Source: Epiperipatus broadwayi
Taxonomy: Eukaryota > Onychophora > Udeonychophora > Euonychophora > Peripatidae
Reading direction: 5' to 3'
Length of the DNA: 64,000 nt
Assembly: GCA_028023455.1 (NCBI GenBank)
Contig: JAQFVV010012435.1
Coordinates: forward strand, 1,612,001-1,676,000
The position numbers were made by a program, and so were the translations under genes. How positions within the stretch are numbered: position 1 is the first letter of the stretch; the number at the start of each line of letters is the position of its first letter. The notes under the pieces were generated by a model. That model was not told the origin of the DNA. It worked only from the letters and a program-made list of their open reading frames with translations, and did no database searches. Shown piece by piece: positions 35,301 to 46,700 of the stretch.

Positions 35301-38300
35301 AGTTAAAAGATAAATACAAAAAAAATATAGAAAGATAAAATGAGTTTACATGTAATATAAAAATAAGATAATGTATGTATATATAAATGAAAAATAAGTT
35401 AATGTAATATCATTATAATTTATAGCTCTGAAGAAGACTATTGGATATTCGAAACAATTAGAATAAAACATTACCACTAATATAATTCATTTAATGTTGA
35501 AGTTTGATTCTTAATTAAGCAATGATTCTTCAACAATATTATTTCATTAAAACTCATTCATACATAAAACTTAAATTATATAATATTTATTTTGCCCAAA
35601 GAATCTTGTATTATCAAATCAGTATCTAAATATGAAATAAGCAAGCAGTGATACTGCAAATATATAATAAGCGAATTGAAATGATGGAAAATCTGGAAAG
35701 TCCGCTATACTTTTATAATATTTTATTAATTGCCATATTGTCAAAAAACATTGAATTAAATCTTTGCAGTACATGAGGAATATAATTGTCTTTCGAATCT
35801 ATGAGACTTAGTGGAATGAGCATTATTAAAATAAGTCTACCGAATCAAAAATTCAAACATTAAGATCAAATGAATCAATCACATTAGTGTTATTTAAATA
35901 CAAATGAATTTTTTATGTTGGATATAAAATTAGCATTCACTTATAATTAGTTAGAGCAGTCAAAACCAAAATACATGTCTCGTTGAGAGTGGTTTTGATT
36001 TTTTTCATCAATATGGATCTGGTTAAAATATTATAAAAATTGTAGATAGTTCTTTGAAGATTTAATATTGCTCCAATTTGTTTTACATTTACATATTATA
36101 TCATCAGCATTTGCAGACATTATACGTATGTACCATTATTGTCTAGAGTAGAAAGACAGAAGAACGAAAAATTAAAAGATGAAGTTTGAAATGGGTATAA
36201 CAAACAAATCCATATAGCATAAGCACGTCTCTGGATATATTTTATATTGATTCTTTATTCCGATTATTTATCATTATGTGATGCTGACTTAATTTTTGCT
36301 GTAGCTAATCTTTTTTCTTTGAAAATGTCTTTGCCTCTTTATGAAAACCAAGCTCACGTTCACTATGAAATATATTTTTAAGGAGTTTGTTATTAGTCAT
36401 GCTCAATCCAGTGAATATAGGTGTCTTTGCAATAGTAGCTTGAGATTCAATATACAGAAAGTCAAATTATTGCTATTATATATATATTTTTCTTAGTAAT
36501 CACTTGAAAATGAGGATGAGCAAAAAATAATGAAAAATCAAAACAAGTAATACAGCAGAGTTGAAATTTGCAATAACCAGAAAACCAATCTGTGGATTAC
36601 AAATACATCCATGATCCATTGTATTGTTTATATGAATTTTGGTGTAGAGTCTTTTAATTTATTCTGCATTAAACTTACTTTGTGAAATACTTTAGCATTA
36701 TACCCAATTGTAGCTCTCTAGTGTATTCTGATGTCTGCGTATCTCTCCAATGAAAACAATGTGTGTTTTAGAATGTGAGATAATTTTTATAAAGTAAACA
36801 GGGTCTACCCTTTCATGAAAATTGTGCTCAATTTTACCATAAGTATTATTTTAGAGAGTCTGTTATAATGTTACAGATATTGAAAATACTATGTCAATAT
36901 CTGCAACTGTGCATTTGAAAAGCTAATAATGAATCATTAATTATAAATCATGAAGCATGAGTAAAATGATGTGAGAAGATTAAAAAAACAGGTTGCCATG
37001 CATATATATGCATATCTATGGAAATGTTCTTGTCATAAGATTAAGTAAAATATAATTTTTAGATTCAATACTCATTTCTATATTTATTGAAAGATGATTG
37101 TTATAAATGCTCGTTAAAAATACTCTACTTATAAATTTGTGTAAAGATAAATATATATATCCAAATACTTTTAACTAAGTCCTATAGAAAACCAGAAAAA
37201 AAAAACAATTTTGAAGAGTCTAGCATAAATCACATTCTTTATTAAATAATCTTATGTAATTAAAACTGAATTTTAAATAAAATACGTTTTATTTTGCATT
37301 ATCTACAGTTGGCATATTCTAACGATTTTTATCGTAATTACATTGATAATGTGTATATATTATGTAAGGACTTAATATAATTTTTTCTGGGATCTGGTTA
37401 TGAGGTTTTCTATAAAAATATATTACTGAATAAAAGCAGCTGAGTTGTAATTTATTCTATTTATAATAAGGAACGGATTATTGATTTCCCTCTCCACCTC
37501 AATTATGAATTCATTGTGAATTTTATATTAAAAATTGTGATTTTCCTCCTTTCATTTCTACATGAAAGAAATCTTCTGTAATTTTTTTCAACAAAGCTAT
37601 TTTTAATATAATTATAATGAATAATTTTAATATTTAAATTTTTCTTATTAAACTGTATTGAATATCACATTATAGTTATTTTTAGTATAGATTTATGTCT
37701 TAATTCAAGTGCTTATATTAACAATACATTTTATAATCACCTCAGAAATTAAGCTTATAGAAATTATTTTAATATACTTAAAAATTAAAATAATTTACAA
37801 TATTTTTAACAAAAGGCATTTCATAATCTTGTAATGTAATGAATGTGAATATTGTATTTTGGTTGAATATTGTGGATAAAGACGGGCATCGACTGATAAT
37901 ATCACTTTTACGGACCTTTATATCTTTGTATTTGCAAATCAGTATCACTATTATTTTTTCTAAGGATTATTCCTTTTCATTTTTTTTTATTTAGTTACGT
38001 TAACTAGCCACCTTTTTATTTTAAAATATAAACGTATTAATTTTCTTTTTAAAAAAATCTGCCATAGAATTTTAATATATTATTAAATTAATGACAATCT
38101 TAGGAAGCTGAAGGCAGAATATAATTAGTTAAGAGTTTAGCACGTTTTAATTTTTATTTCAAATAAATAAATGACTTTATCTATGTATTAAAAAAAATAC
38201 TATTTACATTAATACATCCTTTCAATGAGATTTCTTTTACTTTTTTTAAAAATAACTAACTTTACTTAATTTCTCTCATTATAACTAATTTTCAGTCACG

Positions 38301-39190
38301 AATTAATTTCTGTATAACTTCTACTCTCACCGATTATCAGTTTTTGTTCTGCAAATAATTGTTGAATAGTTATTTGTCTTTGAGACAATCATTTTATTCA
38401 ATCCCTTTTTAGGGTGTGAATTAGGATAATCTGTATTTGAGTTAAATGGCATAAGTTTAGGGGTTTAAATACCTTCTAAATATAAAATGGATTTAGAATA
38501 GTCTTTTAATTAAAGTTTTCTGCTCTTGCATCGCTTAGCTATCTTTTTTAAAAATATTTTTAATATAAGCTAAATAATTTTTTATATTTTTCCCTTCATC
38601 ACTGTTACAACGCATTATAAATAATCTAATGATTTCACGTTCTTTGGAAAGCTTGTATTGTGCTAGATGTGCATATAATATTTAACTAAATTAATTGAAT
38701 GATGTAAAATATTAGAATAATTATCAGTTTAAATTTTTTTTTTTTGGAAAAAGCCAGTATTACTTTAAATTATCATAATAATTATTTTTACATTTAGCAT
38801 GGAAAAAAATGTTCCCCTAATTTTAAAGCTTGCTTGCGGTGATCGCATTCTTGAAAATTGTTGAAAAAATGATTCAAATGATCTTTAGAAAAGCATACCA
38901 ATAGATGGGGCTTCTATTCATTTAGTAGAGTTTTAGCTAATTCTACAATATCTAAATAAAAGTTTTTTTAGGTGACTTTCGTATACAGACTTATATTGTT
39001 AAATTTTTATCATTTGTAAATATACTTAAATCTATTATTTTAAATTATAGTAAAGAGATCACTATATGTGTTGGGTTATCAATAACTTTTTATATGCTTT
39101 CATATTAATTTGCTTTCTCTGTATGTTTCTGTCTGTATGTGCACATTTTCTGTGTATTTTCTATGTGTAGGTGCACATTTTTGAATTTTG
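35301..39190. other. gene-free AT-rich stretch
   Basis: Almost 4 kb with no credible frame. It includes one hairpin-motif remnant at 35427-35465 (CTGAAGAAGACTATTGGATA, TTCGAAAC) and AT simple repeats. It is likely intron or intergenic DNA. Confidence 0.45.
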
Positions 39191-39204
39191 ATCCGGCCAA
39201 GATT

Positions 39205-39565
39205 TTTTTTTTATAGTTTTAACCATTTTTTGATTTTAATGAAAAAAGTTTGATAAGATAAAAGATTTAATAAATAAAAGTTCTTTTTACTCAGGAGTTT
39301 TAGTCATGTCTATGTTGTTTTAATCAATCTTTTTCACATAGCTCGATAATAATTAGCCTGAGAGCAATTCGCCACTTCATAATTTAATATTAGAGGATAA
39401 AATAGTAGTATGTCAAAGTAATTAAATTATTTTTTTTTAGTTTTAACTATTTTATGTTTTTAATGAAAAAAGTTTGATTACATTTAATAAATTAAAGTTC
39501 TTTTTGTTCAGGAGTTTCCGCATCTCTTCTACATTTGTTTTAATCGATCTTTTTCACGTCTTTAA
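39205..39565 (+). repeat. two direct copies of a ~140-bp unit
   Basis: The unit (ATAGTTTTAACCATTTT, AATGAAAAAAGTTTGAT, AAAGTTCTTTTT, CAGGAGTTT, GTTTTAATC, ATCTTTTTCAC) occurs at about 39205-39350 and 39430-39565, with ~80 nt between. The copies differ by several substitutions and short indels. Confidence 0.6.
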
Positions 39566-39614
39566 TTTTTGTCAGATTATGTAAAAAAAAAAAAAAAAGT
39601 TTTTTAGAATAATG

Positions 39615-39975
39615 TTTTTATGTAAACACTGTTAGCTGACTAAAAAGTAAAAAAATAATAAATTTAACTGACTAAAAAGTAGAAAAAAAAAAGAATTTCA
39701 GTTAATTTGCCATTTTAGGAAAATATCAGAAGTCTTATCTAGACTTGTTATAAAACAATTGGAAATTTCAGGAATATTATTATTTTAAAAAGGTAGTTGA
39801 AATGATAATATCCTGCAATTTCCAATTGTTTTATAACAACTCTAGATTCTTAAGTTTTCTGATATTTTTCAAGAATAGCAGATTAACTGAGATTTGGTAT
39901 TTTCTACTTTTTAGTTGTATTACATTGTTATTTTTTCTATTTTTTAATCAGTTAGCACTGATTATGTAAAAGCGT
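39615..39975. repeat. foldback element (~360 bp)
   Basis: The ends GTTAGCTGACTAAAAAGT and ATTTTTTAATCAGTTAGCAC are inverted. The inner arms (ATATCAGAAGTCTTATCTAG; AACAATTGGAAATTTC and its complement GAAATT...AATTGTT) pair over most of the length. The spacer is about 20 nt. Form suggests a MITE or foldback element; no transposase is present. Confidence 0.6.
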
Positions 39976-40106
39976 TATTTAAAAAAAACATTTTTTTGCA
40001 TATTATTTTATTTATTTAAATGCTGGCATCTTTTTATAGTTTATAAAATTTGATAAACCATAAAATTTTACAAGTGAAAGCAAGCAATAACTGTATTCAT
40101 TAGTAT

Positions 40107-40256
40107 GCCACCATCATTTTGAGCCACTAGTAGTCCAATGCAGGATGAAAGTCTCTCTAAGTTCGATCCATTTTCTCGGATCTCTAGCTTCTCACCCTAG
40201 CACACTTCCTTATTTCATCCGTCCATCTCATATGTGGCTTCTTTCTAGGTCTTTTA
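40107..40256 (-). mobile_element. RTE LINE 3' fragment
   Basis: On - it runs from AAAAGACCTAGAAAGAAGCC to the end motif GGATTGGACTACTAGTGGC, matching the last ~150 bp of the RTE family. It is 5'-truncated and ends near ATGATGG. Confidence 0.6.
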
Positions 40257-40654
40257 CTACTTAAATTCATGCATTTATATATGAATATATGGATGCATAC
40301 ACAAAAGTCGTGTTTAAATTACAATATAAAATATGTAAGTAGAATTTAAAGAGACAAATTGACAAAATATTAACTTTTGGTTTTAATTTCTCTGTTAGAG
40401 ATCATGTAACTACATGTTTCAAGTTACTATTCCAAAATCTTTTTGTTAATTTATTATAATCATTTACAATTTTTTCGGCTTTATTATTTTATTTGCAGAT
40501 AATAAACATTTATCTTCAACTAACCTTTAACAAAAATGATTGTGTTTGCCTTTAGGTAAATATAAATAATAATGAGAAGATACTATCTTCATTGCTATTT
40601 CACAGGGCATCTTTATGATATTTTTTTTTTTAAATAAAAAATTAAATTAAATTA

Positions 40655-41345
40655 TGAAAAATTCAAAGGGACTTAAACCCAGACTTTCAAGCTTCTTACT
40701 ACTATGCACTCCATCTTATACAACTAATACACATGACCACATACATGTGAGAAAGATAAATGATCTCCAATATACGTATTTCATGCTGAACCAGCACTCA
40801 TCATTTGGTCTAGATCACCATCTCTCACACATATATACAATCAGTACTTTAGTTTATATTGAAATAGCAAATCTTCAAACTTTAATGCACAAGCTTCAAT
40901 ATTCTTGACCCTTCAACTCTTTCATCCATATCATTCCAAAATCCGTTGGTAGAACACTTAAAGCCCTTCTTATGCCAATATTACTGTCGTACCCATGTTG
41001 ACTTTTAAGTAAATCTAACCCATCATATATAGTACCTATACAAGCTGAATATATAATATTCAAATATAAGTATATTGTGTATACTAAACTTAATATAGTT
41101 AGAAGGAATTTGAACCCAGATTTTCAAGCTCTCTACTGCTATGTACTTTATCTTATACAACTGATAGACATGATCACATATATGTTGAAAAGATAAATGA
41201 TCTTCAATATACATATTTCATGCTGAACCAGAACTCATCAGATGGTCCAGATCATCATCTTCTGCATATATACAATCAGTGCTTCAGTATTTATATTAAG
41301 GATAGAAAATCTTCAAACTTTAATGAACTTTCCAATGATATGGAT
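40655..41345 (-). repeat. family A direct dimer (period ~435 bp)
   Basis: Two - oriented copies lie head to tail: hammerhead positions at 40800-40806 and 41235-41241 are 435 bp apart, and the tRNA-like ends begin at about 40667 and 41104. Copy 1 has ATGATGA (C3 to A) and stem II GTGCT/AGCAT. Copy 2 has intact CTGATGA and GAAA (41216-41219) but one mismatch in stem II (GTTCT/AGCAT). Both keep the ATCT/AGAT stem I hairpin. Confidence 0.65.
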
Positions 41346-41770
41346 TTTCAATGATATTGGATAGCTGAAGAGTTGGAGAGTGGAGAAAATTGAAACTTGT
41401 TTATTAAAGTTTGAAGATATGACAATAATATTAGCATCAACAAGGGCTTTGAGTGTTCCAGCATCAAATTTTCAATGATATGGATGGTTGAAGAGTTGGA
41501 GAGTGGAGAAAATTGAAGTTTGTCCATTAAAGTTTGAAGATTTGCTATCTTAATATAAACTGAAGTATTGATTGTATATATGTGTGGGAGATGGTGATCT
41601 GGACCAAATGATGAGTGCTGGTTTAGCATGAAATACGTATATTGGAGATAATTTATCTTTTTTATATGTATGTGGTTATGTGTATCAGTTGTATAAGATG
41701 GAATGCATACCAGTAGGGAGCTTGAAAGTCTGGGTTCAAGTCCCTTCTAAGTACATTAAGTTTACTTAGA
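41346..41770 (+). repeat. family A copy, opposite to the dimer
   Basis: The + oriented copy has ATGATGA at 41608-41614, stem II GTGCT-GGTTT-AGCAT and GAAATAC at 41630-41636, which pairs with GTAT near 41574. The C3-to-A change should abolish cleavage. A duplicated head segment (41346-41410 and 41462-41530) precedes it. The tRNA-like end reads GAAAGTCTGGGTTCAAGTCC. Confidence 0.6.
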
Positions 41771-42429
41771 CAATATACTTATATTTGAATATTATTAAAA
41801 ATTTATATATATTTTTCCAATTGTAATAAAGTAATGAGAATGGATTAGTCTTGTTTAATGTTAATATATATCAATATTGTTTTTATATAAATAAAAAAAA
41901 ATAAAATAATGTATTTTATAATGTGTGCATAAATTATTTTTACAACTTTGATTCAAAACTGTAATTATGTTGTATAGATGTTATTTAAACAAAACCAATA
42001 ATGTTTTTTTTTATCTTATTTTGAGAACATGGTGGCTTTTGTGGCTTTGATTATCAACTTTTTTTTTTCAATCATTACAAAGCAGTACTCAAGTTTAGCC
42101 AATGTTTGAAATATTTTATAAGAGAAGAACCAAGAATAAAATAAAATGCATATTTGGGTGTAATTGTTGGCTAAAGATGTAATGAAAATTTTGATTGCTT
42201 ACATTAGACTTGGGCTTATAATTTATATAAAGGTATATTTGTAAAAGTTGCAATTGATTTTGAAAATCCACATGCTTGCTTGTAAGTGAAATGCTGTTAA
42301 TATGCTAGATGATATTGATAAGGATAATAAATGCCTGAAACAATTGAATGATTTGATACGGTGACACTAAAGTACATATGGCAGGTCTATGACTTATTTT
42401 GTGTATGAACAATAAATTCTCACATTGAA

Positions 42430-42515
42430 TGTTTCAGGTGGGTCAGCAATATGAGATAGCATTGAGAGTAGTGGGTCATGTGAAAGTCTGAGTTCGAATC
42501 CCGCATATATTTCAT
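42430..42515 (+). repeat. family A tRNA-like fragment
   Basis: GGTCAGCAATATGAGATAGC, GGGTCATGTGAAAGTCTG and AGTTCGAATCCCGC (near-perfect B box) match the tRNA-like part of family A. The same phrase is at 49240-49320 in reverse. No hammerhead part here. Confidence 0.5.
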
Positions 42516-42741
42516 TGAATGTTTGTAAATTTTTTATCTGACATACAAAAATTGCTGTTAGTTCTTTATGAATTTATTTAACATGTGAATTTTCAAATAA
42601 ATGTAGTTATAATCAAACTTACAAATATGATTTCTGTATATACATTTATATTTTTTTTTAACAAGTAAGAAAATACATTGTAAATTTATTGTTATATTAA
42701 ATGTTTTTTAAAAATGTCTCTGCTTTTTTTTCTATTTTCAG

Positions 42742-42804
42742 AGGCTAGAGTGGCATAGCAACAAAGTTATTATAGATACTTGTGTCATAAAGGGGAAAAG
42801 TGAG
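42742..42804 (+). CDS. candidate internal exon, 21 codons
   Basis: A 63-bp segment follows a strong acceptor (TTTTTTTCTATTTTCAG, ending 42741) and is followed at once by GTGAGT. It is open in phase 0 with protein-like content: RLEWHSNKVIIDTC, then VIKGKSE. The next good acceptor on this strand, at 44848, is followed by a frame that joins in phase and stops after 16 codons. Both splice signals are far better than this AT-rich background usually gives. I do not recognise the protein. No upstream exon was identified in the window. Confidence 0.45.
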
Positions 42805-43139
42805 GTGAGTAGAAGAATACTGTTTATATACTTATTATTTGTAAATATTAGTACAACCTTATCTATAGATGCCAAATTTTTGCTTTCACACATGATAACA
42901 TCCACTTTAGATGAAATATATTAATGACTATTTATTGAATTAGGCATTATCATGTCATTTTGTGCTTTTTGTTATTAAATACAATAACATGCTATCATTA
43001 ATTCATTTCACCCCACCCCGCCCCATCATATGTCGTATCTTAAATAAACTTAAAACTTATTTTACCACACCCATCACAAATGCATAAAAAAAGATACCTG
43101 AAGCGTGTAAGGGATTCTCCAAAATGTATTTTTAGCTGA

Positions 43140-43215
43140 TCCTGAACCAATTGAAGAGTGCTGATTTATGCATAAATGCATATAGGGGCATTTATCTTTT
43201 TTTATTTTATTTATA
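43140..43215 (+). repeat. diverged hammerhead-like repeat fragment
   Basis: GAACCAATTGAAGAGTGCTG, ATTTATGCATAAATGCATAT and ATTTATC follow the family A order, with TTGAAGA in the place of CTGATGA. It is an old fragment within the putative intron. Confidence 0.35.
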
Positions 43216-43879
43216 TGTTTGAAACCTTCATGATGAAATAGAAATTTTAAATATGTCAAATAAGTAATATTAAGGAAATTATGATGATGAGAATGCTGAT
43301 GTTTTGTTTATATTTTACTTATGTTATTCTGATTATCTACTTCTGCTGTTCTAATTGTATAACTTTTCTATGTATAGAGGTCTAATAATGTTATGTTTTT
43401 TTTAAAAAAAGGATTAAATATGGAATCAGCAGAGTATATAAACGTCAATAGCCAAAGTAGAATGCTTTTAAAAAGTTTAAAAATATAGGGGAAGTTAAAA
43501 AAAAATATATAAAAAATAAGAGAGTGGTAAGACTTTTATTGTCTCTCTCTTTGATTTTTGAAATTTCAAGAACTTGAGTTTTCAGTTTTTTTTCTAGTAA
43601 ACACAATGAGAAAAAATAAGCACTCTATTGGTCAATTATTGATTCTGGGAAAAAGTTATTTATATAAATAGCGACAATACAAATTCTTTATATCTCAATT
43701 GACTTAAAATGCACTAAATTGAATATATAGTAACCAATCTGTATCCAAAAACTTTATATCATAATTAAAAGAATAAATAAATAAAAAATTATAAATTAAT
43801 AAAGAAAATTTAATTTTCTATATTTTAATTTTTTAATTCACATTGCATACTTAGTATCTATATACATGGGCATAATAAT

Positions 43880-44710
43880 AGTATCGGCATCAACTAGGGA
43901 TTTGGGTATACAATCATCAAATTTTCATTGGTATGGACGGTTGAAAAATTGGAGGGTGGAATAGATTGAATCCTGTCCACTAAAGTTTGAAGATTTGCTA
44001 TCTTAATATAAACCGAACACTGATTATATATATATATGTGAGGGAGATGATGAGGACCAACTGATGAGTGCTGGTTAAGCACAAAATAAGTATATTGGGG
44101 ATCATTTATCTTTTTTATATGTGTGTGATCATGTGTATTGGTTATATGAGATAAAGTGGATAGATGGAAGGAGCTTGAAAGTCTGTGTTCAAATCCCCTA
44201 TATTACATTTAAACTCCATGTATATGAATTATGCTTGTATTTCAAAAATATTACAGATTCAGCCTGTATTCTGTCCTTCCTTCTTCTATGTATTTGAATG
44301 GACAATGTTCTATACATGACGGGTCATAGTGACTTAGGGTCATCATAGGCATGACAATAATATCAGCATCAATCATGGATTTGGGAATACCATCATCAGA
44401 TTTTCATTAGTATGCATGGCCAAAAAGTTGGAGGTTGGAATAGATTGAATTCTGTCCGTTAAAGTTTGAAAATTTGCTATCGTAATATAAACCAAGCATT
44501 GACTATATATCTGTGGAAGATGATGATCTGGACCAACTGATGAGTGCTGGTTAAGCATGAAATACATATATTGAAGATTATTTATCTTTTCACATGTGAG
44601 TGATCATGTGTATTGGTTATATGAAATAAAGTGGATAGCTGATGGAAGCTTGAAAGTCTATGTTCAAATTCCCTGCATTACATTTAAACTCCGAGTATAT
44701 GAATTATGCT
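43880..44710 (+). repeat. family A direct dimer (period ~477 bp)
   Basis: Two + copies begin at about 43887 and 44364 (GCATCAAC/TCAGCATCAATC...GGATTTGGG) and end alike (ACATTTAAACTCC, GAATTATGCTTGTATTTCAA). Hammerhead cores start at 44061 and 44537, 476 bp apart. Copy 1 has stem II GTGCT-GGTTA-AGCAC, perfectly paired, but AAAA for GAAA. Copy 2 has an intact core. Confidence 0.65.
44505..44567 (+). ncRNA. hammerhead ribozyme candidate
   Basis: H17 would be A44509. Stem I includes TGG/CCA and a GAT...ATC hairpin. CTGATGA is 44537-44543, stem II GTGCT-GGTTA-AGCAT is 44544-44558 (five pairs, one G-U at the base), and GAAA is 44559-44562. Stem III has only three pairs (TAT/ATA) before a mismatch, so it is weaker than the copies at 27.5 and 46.1 kb. 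Confidence 0.5.
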
Positions 44711-44848
44711 TGTATTTCAAAATATCTGAATGTATATGTGTTTTAACATGTACATACAATATGTATATGCATCTATGTATATGTTTACTAAAAAGCATAT
44801 TATAATATTGTTTACTAATATTCACATATTTCTTTATTTGCTCCACAG

Positions 44849-44899
44849 CTTGGAATTAAATGCTGCAAACTGGGAAGAACAGTAATGCTCATTTCGTGA
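44849..44899 (+). CDS. candidate terminal exon, 16 codons and stop
   Basis: After TTTATTTGCTCCACAG (ending 44848) the frame LGIKCCKLGRTVMLIS runs to TGA at 44897-44899. It continues phase 0 from the exon at 42742-42804 across a 2044-bp intron that holds the family A dimer. A GTAATG inside (44882) could instead be a donor after LGIKCCKLGRT. The short C-terminus has two adjacent cysteines. Not recognised. Confidence 0.35.
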   Translation, partial: LGIKCCKLGRTVMLIS

Positions 44900-44954
44900 T
44901 ACACTTTTCATTTGTTTATATTATAAATTTGTCATATTTGTGGATGACTCCACG

Positions 44955-45102
44955 ATTCATCATCATCATCATCAACCATTATCAATCCACTGCAGGATGA
45001 AGGTCTCTCCAAGTTTAATCCATCTTTTCCGATCTTTAGCTTCTCTTTTCCACAACACCCCTGCACATTTTCTTATTTCATCCATCCATCTATATATATA
45101 TT
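44955..45102 (-). mobile_element. RTE LINE 3' fragment
   Basis: Starts (on +) with ATCATCATCATCATCAACC, the tail microsatellite, then ATTATCAATCCACTGCAGGA. It matches the 24.05- and 31.57-kb copies for ~145 bp and is 5'-truncated near 45102. Inserted close to the end of the putative terminal exon. Confidence 0.65.
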
Positions 45103-46019
45103 GATTATATCTTGGGGGTGTAAAAACTCAATTTCTGAACCAGTCATATTTGTCATGATATCTGATTCAAAGCTATACTGGCTTTCATGATATATTTCGT
45201 ACAATACGAATATGTTAAATACATACACAAATACCCTTTTTATTATTTTTTCAGAATTTCAGGTTTTAGAATTTTTTTAAAATTATATTTGATGTTATTC
45301 TTTATAGAAGTACATATATCTCTGTCTCTATTTAATAATCAGGATCATTTCTATTAAATTTACTATAGCTATGCATATTATATATATATGTAAATACACA
45401 TTTATATATGATAAATTAAATTTTTACATTATAATTAAATATAATGCCAATCACACACATAACACAAAATTTTATTCAAATTTAAATAATCTTAATAGTA
45501 TCATGATGAATAACGCACAGAGTCATAATCCATTAAAATTTTAATATTTTCAGAAAATAATTTTTATCATAGAAATATTAAAGAAAATATTCAGTCTATG
45601 TGAAGCAAAGATAATATTAGAGAAATTACTTATCTCATAAATACAGATGACTCAAGCATGAAGTATATAATTTAAAAATGATAATATTCTCATAAACTGA
45701 ATATAAATATCAATAACATTTAACACTCCTTTATTACATTCTGTAGTGCAATAGTTTTGACTGTACAACAGTATTCCTTAGAGGTTTTTTTTTTTTGCCC
45801 TATTTATATAAAAAAATTATTGGAAGTGGAAATAACTGAATGGTTGTTAAATAAATAATATCTAAATAAAGTATTTAAAATATAAAACTCTCAATATAAA
45901 AAGTTTTTAATATTTATTTGCTTTAGTGTGTGTGTATGTATGTATATATAATAAATTTAAACTATAATATATTGAATACTTAAAAGTCTTTTTAAAATTA
46001 ACATTTATTATACTCTTTA
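45103..46019. other. gene-free AT-rich stretch
   Basis: No supported feature other than simple AT repeats. Confidence 0.4.
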
Positions 46020-46700
46020 ATAAATATAGGGATTTGAACTCAGACTTTCAAGCAACCCTTCAACCATCCACACTATCTTATACCACTGATACACATGACC
46101 ACACACTTGTAGAAAAGATAAATAATCACCAATATACATATTTCATGCTGAACTAGCACTCATCAGTTGGTCCAGATGATCATCTCCCACACACATATAT
46201 AATCAGTGCTCAGTTTTATATTAAGATAGCAAACTCTCATAATTTAATGGACAGGCTTCAATTTATTCCAACCTCCAACTCTTCAGCCATCCAAGTCTTA
46301 AATGGATAAAGTTCTATACATGAGGGGTCAGAGTGACTTGAGGTCAACATGGGCATGGCAGTAATATTGGCATCAGCATGGGGTTTGAGCTTTACATTGT
46401 CAGAATTTCCAATGGTATGGATGGCTGGAGAGTTGGATATTGGAGTAAATTGAAGCCTGTCTATTAAAGTGTGAGGGTTTGCTATTTTAATATAAAACTG
46501 AACACTGATTATATACGTATGTGGGAGATGATCATCTGGACCAACTGATGAGTACTGGTTCAGCATGAAATACATATATTAGTGAGTATTTATCTTTTCT
46601 ATATGTGGGTGGTCATGCGTATCAGTGGTATGAGATAGTGTGGATGGTTGAAGGGTTGCTTGAAAGTGTGAGTTCAAATTCCCTATATTTATAATTAGGC
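46020..46700. repeat. family A foldback (inverted pair)
   Basis: A - copy (46020-46310) and a + copy (46310-46700) lie head to head. Their ends are GATTTGAACTCAGACTTTCA and its near-complement at 46660-46690. The - copy has an intact hammerhead. The + copy has CTGATGA at 46545-46551 and GAAA at 46567-46570 with one stem II mismatch (GTACT/AGCAT). Confidence 0.65.
46137..46201 (-). ncRNA. type I hammerhead ribozyme candidate
   Basis: CTGATGA is 46166-46160 on -. Stem II GTGCT-AGTTC-AGCAT is 46159-46145, five pairs with a G-U at the base, and GAAA is 46144-46141. Stem III pairs ATATG (46141-46137) with TATAT (46201-46197), ending in a G-U. H17 is A46196. Stem I carries the self-complementary AGATGATCATCT and TGG/CCA. 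The loop of stem II differs from the 27.5-kb copy while the stem is kept. Confidence 0.6.

Noticed and set aside
43894-44082. Frames on both strands with MLNQHSSVGP-like starts (also at 40654, 41348, 44373, 46258, 49236)
   Set aside because: They recur because the family A repeat recurs; the shared peptide is the complement of the hammerhead core, with stops and shifts differing between copies.
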